Positions 7,258 through 14,776 of a DNA stretch of 35,605 bases are shown here, piece after piece. Both the position numbers and the translations under genes were made by a program. Source of the DNA: JBHIBA01 sp046758845 (GTDB taxonomy: Bacteria > UBA8248 > JACPRG01 > G963555815); NCBI GenBank assembly GCA_046758845.1, contig JBHIBA010000012.1, positions 1 to 35,605 on the forward strand, read 5' to 3'. Numbering within the stretch: position 1 is the stretch's first letter; each line of letters opens with the position of its first letter. A model generated the notes under the pieces. It saw only the letters and a program-made list of their open reading frames with translations. It had not been told where the DNA came from and did no database searches.

Positions 7258-8820
7258 ATGAGCCGGATTCGGCCTTTGGTGGTTTCCCGACGAGGCGCCG
7301 TATCGGCGGGAGACCCGCTGGCCGCGGCCGCTGGCGCGCGCGTTCTGGCTGAGGGGGGAAACGCCATCGATGCGGCCGTGACCGCCGCGGCTATCCTGAC
7401 CGTTGTCCACCCCCAGGCGTGCAGCGTCGGGGGCGACGGGTTCACCCTGATTGCCACGGACGGACGAATCGTTGGGATCAACGCCTCGGGACCCGCCCCG
7501 GCGGCTGCGGACAGGTCGATGTTTCCCGACGGCATCCCGAAGCTCGGGGCCAGGTGTTCCACCGTGCCGGGCGTGGTGGACGGGTGGGCGAAGGCCCTCT
7601 CCGACTACGGAACGAAGACCCTCGGGGAGGCGCTGGCCCCGGCCATCGAATTCGCCGAGGGCGGCTTTCCGGTTCACCCGAGGTTGATCGAATGGCTCGG
7701 CAGGAGCCGGGCGAATCTGGATCAAGGTGGCGGCGGGAATTGCCCTTTCTTGCCGGAGGGAAGGATCCCGGCCCTGGGGAGCCTCGTGCGGCAGCCGGAG
7801 CTTGCGGAGGTGTTGCGGCGCGTCGCCGAGGGCGGCCGCGACGCGTACTACCGGGGAGAGGTGGCGAAGAAGCTCGTTCAGGGGCTCCGCGCCGGCGGGG
7901 GGTATTTTTCGGAAGAGGATTTCGCCGGCCATGCCTGCCGGGTGGTGGAGCCCCTCAGCGCGCCCTACCGGGGGATGACCTTCTACCAGATGCCGCCTAA
8001 CTCCTGGGGCCTCCTGATGCTCATGCAGCTCCGGGTTCTGGAAGGGCCGGACGTGGGCGGGATGGGCCACAACACCGCGCAGACCCTCCATCACCTGATA
8101 GAAGCCCAGCGCGTTTGCTTCGAGGCGGGCCGGCCTCACATCGCAGACCCCGATTTTGCGGACGTTCCCCTGGGCGAGCTCTTGTCCGAGGGAATGGCGA
8201 ATCAGCTGAGGGCGCGCATTGACCCGAATCGGGCGGGGGGACCTGGGTTGGGGGAGCCTCCCGGCGGGACCACTTACGTCGCCGCCATGGACGATCAAGG
8301 GAACGCCGTTTCGCACATCTTGAGCGTCTTTCAGCTTTTCGGTTCCGGTTTCATCCCGAAGGGGACGGGCGTACTCATGAACAACCGCCTCTCGGGCTTC
8401 ACCCTGGAGGCGGGACACCCCAACGAGCTCGCGCCGGGAAAGCGGCCGGCCCACACGCTGAGTCCCGCGATGGCGGCGAAAGACGGAAAGTCCATCATCG
8501 CTTTCGGCTCGCCGGGCGCGGCCGCCCAGACGGTGACGCTGGTTCAGATCGCGCTCAACCTGGTGGACTTCGGCATGGACCCCCAGAGCGCCATCGAGGC
8601 TCCCCGGTGGACGGTGGACGCAAAGGGTGACCGGCGGCTGGAATGCGGCATACCCCAGGAGGTCCGCCAGAAGCTGAGGGCCATGGGACATGAATTCGAG
8701 ATGCCGGAGGAGGGATTTCTCCTTTTCGGGTCGGTGAAGGTCGTCCTTCGCGACGCGACCACCGGCGCCCTGTTCGCCGGTGCGGATTTTCGCCGGAATG
8801 GCTATGCCGTGGGCGTGTAG
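7258..8820 (+). CDS. Gamma-glutamyltransferase family protein (YwrD-like)
   Basis: N-terminal-nucleophile hydrolase of 520 aa that should self-cleave into large and small chains and remove gamma-glutamyl groups, for example from glutathione. The cleavage and nucleophile site is GTTY (T338, aligning with Thr391 of E. coli Ggt), followed by DDQGNAVS. N-terminal family motifs are present (GGNAIDAA, HPQACSVGGDGF). The start has GGAAGGAG 8 bases upstream. No signal peptide is visible, unlike classical periplasmic Ggt, so the enzyme is probably cytoplasmic, as in YwrD-like members. The M20 hydrolase gene follows 132 bases downstream in the same direction. The true substrate may be another gamma-glutamyl compound. 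Confidence 0.9.
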   Translation: MSRIRPLVVSRRGAVSAGDPLAAAAGARVLAEGGNAIDAAVTAAAILTVVHPQACSVGGDGFTLIATDGRIVGINASGPAPAAADRSMFPDGIPKLGARCSTVPGVVDGWAKALSDYGTKTLGEALAPAIEFAEGGFPVHPRLIEWLGRSRANLDQGGGGNCPFLPEGRIPALGSLVRQPELAEVLRRVAEGGRDAYYRGEVAKKLVQGLRAGGGYFSEEDFAGHACRVVEPLSAPYRGMTFYQMPPNSWGLLMLMQLRVLEGPDVGGMGHNTAQTLHHLIEAQRVCFEAGRPHIADPDFADVPLGELLSEGMANQLRARIDPNRAGGPGLGEPPGGTTYVAAMDDQGNAVSHILSVFQLFGSGFIPKGTGVLMNNRLSGFTLEAGHPNELAPGKRPAHTLSPAMAAKDGKSIIAFGSPGAAAQTVTLVQIALNLVDFGMDPQSAIEAPRWTVDAKGDRRLECGIPQEVRQKLRAMGHEFEMPEEGFLLFGSVKVVLRDATTGALFAGADFRRNGYAVGV

Positions 8821-8952
8821 GTTCCGGCATTTGGAGGCGCACTGTCCTCCCCCGATTCCGTTAAGCGTGTAACCCTGGTCTGAGCGCAGGGAGGAGCCCG
8901 AAGCGGAGATCGGCGTGAAACCTCACCATCGATCTTCGGAGCGCCATTTTCC

Positions 8953-10161
8953 ATGAGTCCTTCTGTTAACCCGGACCGGCTCATCGCAACGCTCAAGCGA
9001 TTGATCGCTTATCCCAGCCCCCAGACCGAACTGGAACGGGTCCGCGGGTTCATCCGGGAGGTCGTCGGCCCGGAGCTTTCGCCGGGGCCTTCGGCAGAAC
9101 TTTCACGAAACGGTTTCGATCGGACCTTTCGCGATTCGGGCGGAAGCGTCGGCTGGTGGATATCAAGCGACCCGGCGGCGCAGGGAACAGAGGGCCGGAT
9201 GCCGCTGGTCTTTTGCGCCTACGGGGGAAATTTCCCGGCTGAATCCATGCCGGACCCCTACTTGCCCAAGGAGGTGGACGGCGCCCCTTATGGGCAGAAG
9301 GGAAGGTGCCTTTGGGGGAGGGGGACCTGCGAGCAGGGAGGGGCGCTGGCAGCGGCCATCGAGGCCGTTCGCGCCTTCGCAGCCGGGAGACCGAAAGGCT
9401 TGAAGCGGCCGTTTCTGTTCCTGGTGAACACGGCCGGGGAGACGGGCAGCCACGAGGCCGTCAGCGCCTTTTTCGAGGAGGCGGGAAGTTCGTCGGGGAT
9501 CATCCCCGGCGATGCCGTCACCGCTATGGGAACGGGAAATGAGGTCTGTCTGGGGAACAAGGGCCGGGTGGACGTGGCGGTGGAGATCACCGGCCGCTCC
9601 TGCCACAGCAGCACGCCCCACCTGGGCGTCAATGCCCTCGATGCCCTCGGCGCTTGTCTTGAGCGCTTGGGGGACGTTCCGCTTCCGCCTCCCGACCCCG
9701 ACCTGGGCCCCGTCACGCTGGTGGCTACGAAGGCGGAATCTTTTCCCAAGTCAAGCCACACGATCCCGAGTCGGGTGGAGTTGATCCTGGATCGCAGGCT
9801 CCTTTCGGGCGAGGAGCCCGGACCCGCCGTGGACGCCATCCGCGACGTCCTGGGCGAAGTTTCCCCCGCTGGAATCCAGGTCCAAGGGGGAAAGTTTCAG
9901 TACGCCAACAAGGTCAAACCCGGAGCGTTCCTGCCGAAGGCCGCTGAAGCCGCCGTGACGCGCCATCGGGGGGCCTCACACCCTTATTACATGAACGGGG
10001 CGCTGGACGCCGGATACTTTTACGTCCGGGGGCGCGAGGCCATCTGTCTTGGGCCGGGCGACATGAAGCTCGCCCACACCGACGCCGAGATGGTGAGTAT
10101 CGAAGACGTGATCCAGGGAGCTGAAATTTATCTGGACGTTCTGGAAACGTTGCTGGTCTAG
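8953..10161 (+). CDS. M20 family metallohydrolase, atypical metal site
   Basis: The 402-aa protein has the M20 peptidase fold but altered metal ligands. Where the family has HxD the protein has AYGGNFP. The bridging Asp of the GRGxxDxKGG motif is replaced in GRGTCEQGG by Glu or is missing. The catalytic Glu pair appears only as AGETGS. The dimerisation-domain motif CHSSTPHLGVNAL and the late HTDAE motif are kept. It may bind metal differently, bind one ion, or have lost peptidase activity. The ribosome-binding site is weak (GGAG about 12 bases before the ATG). The gene follows gamma-glutamyltransferase in the same direction, so a gamma-glutamyl or dipeptide substrate is a reasonable guess. 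Confidence 0.8.
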   Translation: MSPSVNPDRLIATLKRLIAYPSPQTELERVRGFIREVVGPELSPGPSAELSRNGFDRTFRDSGGSVGWWISSDPAAQGTEGRMPLVFCAYGGNFPAESMPDPYLPKEVDGAPYGQKGRCLWGRGTCEQGGALAAAIEAVRAFAAGRPKGLKRPFLFLVNTAGETGSHEAVSAFFEEAGSSSGIIPGDAVTAMGTGNEVCLGNKGRVDVAVEITGRSCHSSTPHLGVNALDALGACLERLGDVPLPPPDPDLGPVTLVATKAESFPKSSHTIPSRVELILDRRLLSGEEPGPAVDAIRDVLGEVSPAGIQVQGGKFQYANKVKPGAFLPKAAEAAVTRHRGASHPYYMNGALDAGYFYVRGREAICLGPGDMKLAHTDAEMVSIEDVIQGAEIYLDVLETLLV

Positions 10162-10232
10162 GCTAGGATTTCTCAATTAAACCTGTGAGAAGATTTCGAC
10201 TCAAAATTCGGATTGCCGCCCGGAGCCGCGGA

Positions 10233-11066
10233 CTAACGCACGCGGTCCAATACCGCCTGCACCAAGGCGACGCGGTTTTCCTCGAGGTTCCTCACTTGGT
10301 TCTGGGCCATCACCCAATAATCGGGTCCGATCAGGAGGTGGCGGCCAAGCGGCGGCGGCCCGCCCGCCTGCGCCTTTGAGGTCATCCGGCGGAACCAATC
10401 GAGCGCGGGCCGCGTGGCGTCTCGCCATGTGAGCACGCGGAAGCCGGTTTTTTCCAACAACTCGCGCCTACCGTCGGCGGAGATCAGGAAGCTGACCGAA
10501 GGATCGCGCGCCCAGGGCACGGGAAAGTGGATCTCACCGCCGGCGCCCGCGACAACGTCGTAGACCGCAAGCCGCCCGCCGAGTTTCAAAACCCGGCGCA
10601 TCTCGGAATACAGCCCCGCCTTGTCGGCGATGTTCATCGAAGTGTGCTGGGTCCACACGACGTCGAAGCTGGCGTCACCGAACGGCATGTCGATGGCGTC
10701 GCCGTGCCGGAAATCAACGCGATCGCTTAGGCCCGTGCGCTCGGCCAGCATCGTTGCGACGCGAATATACTCCTCGGTGAGGTCGAGGCCGGTGACGCGA
10801 CACCCGAACTCGGCGGCAAGGTGCCGGGCGGGCCCGCCGATTCCGCAACCGACGTCGAGGACATGCGCGTCGCGGTCGATACTTGCGAGCCGCGCCAGCT
10901 CGATCGTGGCTTCCCGGCCGCGGATGTGCATATGGTCGACCGGCGCGAGATCCTCTAGCGTCAGATTATTGGGGTCCTTTCCGGCCCTCTGTAATGCCTC
11001 AAGAATCGTCTCGCCGAGACCGCTACGCGTATAATGGTCTTCGACCGCTTGCTTGCCTTTCGTCAT
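10233..11066 (-). CDS. SAM-dependent methyltransferase (sarcosine/dimethylglycine methyltransferase-like)
   Basis: Class I methyltransferase of 277 aa. SAM-binding motif I is VLDVGCGIGGPAR, with the acidic end of strand 2 at GLDLTEE and motif II at GDAIDMPFGDASFDVVW. The N-terminus (GKDPNNLTLEDLAPVDH, then MHIRG) resembles proteins annotated as sarcosine/dimethylglycine N-methyltransferases and related small-molecule enzymes. The start at 11066 has GGGGAGGGG about 7 bases upstream. It converges with the M20 gene at 8953-10161, and the amidase operon lies behind it on the same strand, 61 bases away. The substrate is not known; glycine betaine synthesis is only one possibility. Confidence 0.85.
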   Translation of the reverse strand: MTKGKQAVEDHYTRSGLGETILEALQRAGKDPNNLTLEDLAPVDHMHIRGREATIELARLASIDRDAHVLDVGCGIGGPARHLAAEFGCRVTGLDLTEEYIRVATMLAERTGLSDRVDFRHGDAIDMPFGDASFDVVWTQHTSMNIADKAGLYSEMRRVLKLGGRLAVYDVVAGAGGEIHFPVPWARDPSVSFLISADGRRELLEKTGFRVLTWRDATRPALDWFRRMTSKAQAGGPPPLGRHLLIGPDYWVMAQNQVRNLEENRVALVQAVLDRVR

Positions 11067-11127
11067 CGGCCACCCCTCCCCTAGAGCACGATGCGGACTT
11101 TCACCCATCGCTGAGCAACACCGGCAC

Positions 11128-12378
11128 TCAGTCTCTCGCGCCGGCGAGATTCAACAGCGTGTGGAGCATGACGTTGGCCCCGGTCTTTACGTCCCGCCAC
11201 CGGGTCAGCTCGTCGGGACAGTGGCTGCGCCCGCTCACGCTGGGAACGAAATAAAGCCCGGACGGCATGACGCCGCCCAGCACCTGGGCGTCGTGGCCCG
11301 CTCCGCTGTGCATGTCCCGCCATTTCGCCCCGACTCGCTCCGAGGCCTTCTGCAGAGCCCTGCGGACCTTGGCCGACATCTTCACGGGCCGGGCGTCCAG
11401 CGTCGGCTCGATGCTTACTTTCAAACTGTGCTTGCGGGCGATCTCCCGGAGCGAGGCCCGGACGGCTGTTCGCATCCGATCCAGGGCGGCCGTCGAAAGG
11501 TCGCGCATGTCCAGGGTGAACCGGGCCTTCTCGGGGACGATGTTGGTCACGCCGGGAGAGAGCTCACAGTAGCCCACGGTGGCCACGCTGATGGGGGAAC
11601 CGTGTTTGCGGACCAGGCGGCGGAGGCCCGCTGCGAACTCGGCGGCGCCGAGGTAGGCGTCTTTCCTGAGATGGAAAGGCGTCGTTCCGGCGTGGTCGGG
11701 CCGGCCGTGAAACGCGACCTCGAATTTTCGCAACCCAACGATTCCGGTCACGACGCCGATCTGCGCCCTAGAGGCTTCCAGGACCAGGCCCTGCTCGACG
11801 TGCACCTCGACGTAGGCGGCGTAATCTTTCGGCCGCCGCTTCGCCCTCAGCGCGCCCGCCCGGGTCAGCCCGGCTTTTTTCATGGCCTCGGTGAGGCGAA
11901 CGCCCTTGGGGTCCCGGCTTGCCTCAATCTCCGCCTTCGTGAGGGCTCCGGTGAAGGCCTTGCTGCCGAGAAACCCGCCGAAGCGGCCTTCCTCATCCGT
12001 GAAAGCGACGACTTCCAGGGGGCGTCGAATGCGGATTCCCGATTCCCGGATCGTCCGGAGGGCTTCCAGGACGGCCAGGACGCCGAGCGCCCCGTCGAAC
12101 CGGCCTCCGTTGGGGACCGAGTCGATGTGGGACCCCGCCAGGACGGCGGGGCCGGATGTCCCCGAGCCTTCCAGGCGTCCGAAGATGTTCCCCGCTCCGT
12201 CCACGCGCGTCTTCAGCCCGGCGGCCTTCAGTCGTCCGATGAGCCATTTTCTTCCCCGGCCTTCCTCGGGGGACAGGGCCGGTCGGGACACTCCCCTATC
12301 GGGCGTCGCGCCGATTCGGGCCAGGTCTTCCAGGTCCTTCCGGAGACGGGGGAAACGGATGCGAAGCTTTTCGGTCAT
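11128..12378 (-). CDS. Zn-dependent amidase, hydantoinase/carbamoylase family (M20)
   Basis: M20-fold enzyme of 416 aa from the N-carbamoyl-L-amino-acid hydrolase/allantoate amidohydrolase/ureidoglycolase group. Metal-site motifs are complete: GSHIDSVPNGGRFDGALG, TDEEGRF, VEVHVEQG, and a C-terminal SGAGHDAQ. The substrate-binding region reads GRPDHAGTTP. Length and motif order match AmaB/HyuC/AllC enzymes. The start has GGAGAAAGG just upstream. It is the last gene of a run with the HAD phosphatase (27-base gap) and the cyclodeaminase-family gene. The set suggests breakdown of N-carbamoyl or ureido compounds to amino acids. No hydantoinase lies nearby, so the substrate remains open. Confidence 0.9.
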   Translation of the reverse strand: MTEKLRIRFPRLRKDLEDLARIGATPDRGVSRPALSPEEGRGRKWLIGRLKAAGLKTRVDGAGNIFGRLEGSGTSGPAVLAGSHIDSVPNGGRFDGALGVLAVLEALRTIRESGIRIRRPLEVVAFTDEEGRFGGFLGSKAFTGALTKAEIEASRDPKGVRLTEAMKKAGLTRAGALRAKRRPKDYAAYVEVHVEQGLVLEASRAQIGVVTGIVGLRKFEVAFHGRPDHAGTTPFHLRKDAYLGAAEFAAGLRRLVRKHGSPISVATVGYCELSPGVTNIVPEKARFTLDMRDLSTAALDRMRTAVRASLREIARKHSLKVSIEPTLDARPVKMSAKVRRALQKASERVGAKWRDMHSGAGHDAQVLGGVMPSGLYFVPSVSGRSHCPDELTRWRDVKTGANVMLHTLLNLAGARD

Positions 12379-12405
12379 CGACCTTTCTCCGGAAGTTTCA
12401 GCGCA

Positions 12406-13143
12406 TCAGGGCGCGCGGCGCGAAGAACCCTCAGGCCCCTTTGCCGGTTCCCGTCCTGCGGGAGCCGAGCCCAGCAGCGAGAGAAACGCGTCACAGTCGC
12501 TGAGGTCGGGCAGAATAACGTCCGGCTGGGCCTCGCGCAACGTCTCTTCGCTGGCCCCTCCCGTGGCGACCGCGATGGCGCGGACTCCCGCGGCTTTTCC
12601 GGCCTTGATGTCCGAGGGCATATCTCCCACCAGCCAAATGACCGCCTCGGTCCCCTCGGGCAAGTAGGCCGTCGCCCGCCCGATGGCCGCGCGCACGATG
12701 TCGGCGCGGTCCCGGGCGTCGGAGCCGAATCCCCCGAACGCAAATCTTCGGTCAAGACGGCCATGACGCAGCTTCAGGCGGGCGCCGCGCTCGATGTTCC
12801 CCGTGGCCAGGCCGATGACCGTGTCCTCCCGGGCCGAGAGCCGCGCCAGCAGACGTCCCACCCCCGGCAACACCCGGAAGCTCCGGGACTCTTTGAGGGA
12901 GCGGGGCAGTTCCTGCAAGTACAGCCCGAAGAACCGGGCCGTCTCTGAAGAAGTGGGCGGGCTTTGGCGCCGATTGAGATAGACCGATTCGACGATGGCG
13001 GGGTCGGTGTTTCCGTGAAGGGTGATTCCGCCGAGGGCGTCCTCCCAGGCGTGCGCCCTTTCGAACGCCCGGCTCAGCGCCCGGCGTCCCGCCCCATCGG
13101 AGTTGATCAGGGTGCCGTCGATGTCGAAAAGGACAATGTGCAT
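12406..13143 (-). CDS. HAD family hydrolase (phosphoglycolate phosphatase-like)
   Basis: Haloacid-dehalogenase-superfamily phosphatase of 245 aa. Motif I is FDIDGTL at the N-terminus (Asp7 nucleophile, Asp9 acid/base). Motif II Thr is in LATGN. Motif IV is GDMPSDIKAGKAAG. A helical cap lies between motifs I and II. This layout fits subclass I enzymes such as phosphoglycolate phosphatase or beta-phosphoglucomutase. An in-frame GTG at 13164 overlaps the stop of the upstream gene as GTGA and would add seven residues; I prefer the ATG at 13143 because these enzymes usually start just before motif I. Either way it is coupled to the cyclodeaminase-family gene. The substrate is unknown. Confidence 0.87.
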   Translation of the reverse strand: MHIVLFDIDGTLINSDGAGRRALSRAFERAHAWEDALGGITLHGNTDPAIVESVYLNRRQSPPTSSETARFFGLYLQELPRSLKESRSFRVLPGVGRLLARLSAREDTVIGLATGNIERGARLKLRHGRLDRRFAFGGFGSDARDRADIVRAAIGRATAYLPEGTEAVIWLVGDMPSDIKAGKAAGVRAIAVATGGASEETLREAQPDVILPDLSDCDAFLSLLGSAPAGREPAKGPEGSSRRAP

Positions 13144-13160
13144 GAGGCGGGAAGCGGACC

Positions 13161-14126
13161 TCACGGCTCGAAATGCGCGCCCACGCCCTCGGATTCGGCG
13201 CGGTCGAATAGGCGCCTCCCCACGACGACGTCTTCCAGTGCAAGCCCCTGGGAGCAGAAGAGGGTGATCTGGTCGTCAGACTCCCGGCCGGGGCGTTTCC
13301 CGGCCACGATCTCCCCCAGCTCCTCGACCCGCTCCCAGCCGAGGGCGCCCTCCTGCACGGGGAAGATGAGGTCGCCCGCTTCCAGGCGGGCCACCTCCAG
13401 CGTGTCCACTGCGATGCGGTGGCAGGCCGTGACGGCCGGCGTGTCCAGCTCTCGCCGGTTGTTCCAGTTGGAGCCGATGGCGTTGATGTGCACGCCGGGA
13501 CGCAGCCACTTCCCCAGCACGACCGGGTCCTTGGACCTGGTGGCGGTGATGACGATGTCTGCGTCCCTCACGCAGTTCTCCGCGGTCGGGGACGGCTCGA
13601 CGGGAACGCCCAGGGCGTTCTCCATCTCCTGGCAGAACGCCCTGCATCGCTCCGGATTCTTGGAGCAGGCGCGGACCCGCTCGATGGGCCGGGTCTCTTT
13701 CACGGCGAGCAGCTGGCCGCGCGCCTGCCAGCCAGTCCCGAGGATGGCGACCTCCCTCGAATTTTCCCGCGAGAGGTATCGGGTGGCGACCCCGCTCGCC
13801 GCGCCCGTGCGCATCTGTCCCAGGCGGTTGGCCTGGATAACGGCGAGGGGCGTTCCGTCGTCGTCATAGAGCAGGACCGTGAAGCGGACGCCTCTTTTGG
13901 AGGATGAATAGACCTTCACCCCCGTCGCTCCTCGGCCGACGTTGCCCAGGTCCGCGGACCCCGCCGCCATGAAGTGCAGGACCGACTCTCCGGCCATGAC
14001 CCGGCGGCGTGGATGGTTCTTGGCCCTCCCCTCGCCGAGCAGCCGGAAGCCTTCCTCGACCGCCTGGATGGCCGTGGGCATGTCCAGCAGGGTCTCCACG
14101 TCGGCTTCGGTCAAGTAGAGTGCCAC
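13161..14126 (-). CDS. Ornithine cyclodeaminase/mu-crystallin family protein
   Basis: NAD(P)-dependent enzyme of about 321 aa. The Rossmann motif reads AILGTGWQARGQL. The family signature GQMRTGAASGVAT and the substrate-site lysine region VKVYSSSKRG are present. Members include ornithine cyclodeaminase, alanine dehydrogenase of the archaeal type and ketimine reductases. Length fits with a GTG start at 14126 (VALYLTEADV); longer extensions read through unrelated sequence. The next gene, a HAD hydrolase, begins at or near the stop. Together with the carbamoylase-type amidase this suggests amino acid or imino acid catabolism. Which amino acid is used cannot be told. Confidence 0.87.
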   Translation of the reverse strand: MALYLTEADVETLLDMPTAIQAVEEGFRLLGEGRAKNHPRRRVMAGESVLHFMAAGSADLGNVGRGATGVKVYSSSKRGVRFTVLLYDDDGTPLAVIQANRLGQMRTGAASGVATRYLSRENSREVAILGTGWQARGQLLAVKETRPIERVRACSKNPERCRAFCQEMENALGVPVEPSPTAENCVRDADIVITATRSKDPVVLGKWLRPGVHINAIGSNWNNRRELDTPAVTACHRIAVDTLEVARLEAGDLIFPVQEGALGWERVEELGEIVAGKRPGRESDDQITLFCSQGLALEDVVVGRRLFDRAESEGVGAHFEP

Positions 14127-14216
14127 CGCCTGGCAATCTCGCTTTTCAGATTCCGTCAGAATGCGGGCAAAAAAAGGGCCGAGGAAGATTCCCCATTCCC
14201 CGGCCACCGTGAACGC

Positions 14217-14290
14217 TGGAGGCGGCACCCGGATTCGAACCGGGGATCAAGGCTTTGCAGGCCTCTGCCTTACCGCTTGGCTATGCCGCC
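14217..14290 (-). tRNA. tRNA-Cys (GCA)
   Basis: Complete cloverleaf on the minus strand: acceptor GGCGGCA with TGCCGCC, D-arm, anticodon loop CTGCAAA (anticodon GCA), and T-arm CCCGG-TTCGAAT-CCGGG. The discriminator is T, and the 3' CCA is encoded (14217-14219). Confidence 0.97.
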
Positions 14291-14406
14291 TTGGCGTCCG
14301 GAGCGGCCGTTGCGCATTCCATAAATCCCCCTCACTTTACGCCGCTGCCCGGAACGATCGTCCAACACCCCCGGAGAGTTCCGAATTCCTGGGGGTGGCA
14401 AATCTC

Positions 14407-14481
14407 TGGAGCGGGAAACGGGATTTGAACCCGCGACCCTCGCCTTGGCAAGGCGATGCTCTACCACTGAGCTATTCCCGC
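14407..14481 (-). tRNA. tRNA-Gly (GCC)
   Basis: Complete cloverleaf on the minus strand: acceptor GCGGGAA with TTCCCGC, D-arm with AGTGGTA, anticodon loop TTGCCAA (anticodon GCC), and T-arm GCGGG-TTCAAAT-CCCGT. The discriminator is T and the CCA is encoded (14407-14409). It lies 116 bases upstream of tRNA-Cys on the same strand, so both may come from one transcript. Confidence 0.97.
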
Positions 14482-14531
14482 TTGTGCGCTCAGCCTCGTC
14501 GGGACCGATTCGGCGTTCCCCTCTTTGAAAA

Positions 14532-14560
14532 AAGGTAATGAAACATCAGGGCCGTGTCAA
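14532..14560 (-). promoter_or_regulatory. Sigma70 promoter of the tRNA genes
   Basis: On the minus strand a perfect -35 TTGACA (14560-14555) is separated by 17 bp from a -10 TACCTT (14537-14532). The predicted transcript starts near 14525, about 45 bases before tRNA-Gly. The spacing and strong -35 fit a stable-RNA promoter. Confidence 0.6.
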
Positions 14561-14776
14561 TAGACGGACGCAGAATCGCCGGCTCCTTTCGTCGGTGGGA
14601 AAACATAATTTCCGGGTCCGGAAGTAATTCGCTTCTCTCTGTTGGGGATTCGATGACACCCGGTCTAATTTGTGACAAAATTCAGCAAGTATGACATTTT
14701 TGACGCGATCCATCACTCAAAGTGGATTCATTCTCTACGGGTTGGAGAACGAGGGCGCCGCCGAGCGAGCCGGAAG

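Noticed and set aside
7147..8691. Long open frame antisense to gamma-glutamyltransferase (514 codons)
   Set aside because: It mirrors a well-supported gene in GC-rich DNA, has no family motifs, and has low-complexity Arg/Pro/Gly-rich composition.
11053..12948. Long plus-strand open frame (631 codons) across the amidase and HAD genes
   Set aside because: It lies antisense to two clear enzymes and shows no motif of its own.
14671..14690. Rex-like half site TTGTGAC before the sensor kinase
   Set aside because: Only one half matches; the second half is not a Rex half-site.
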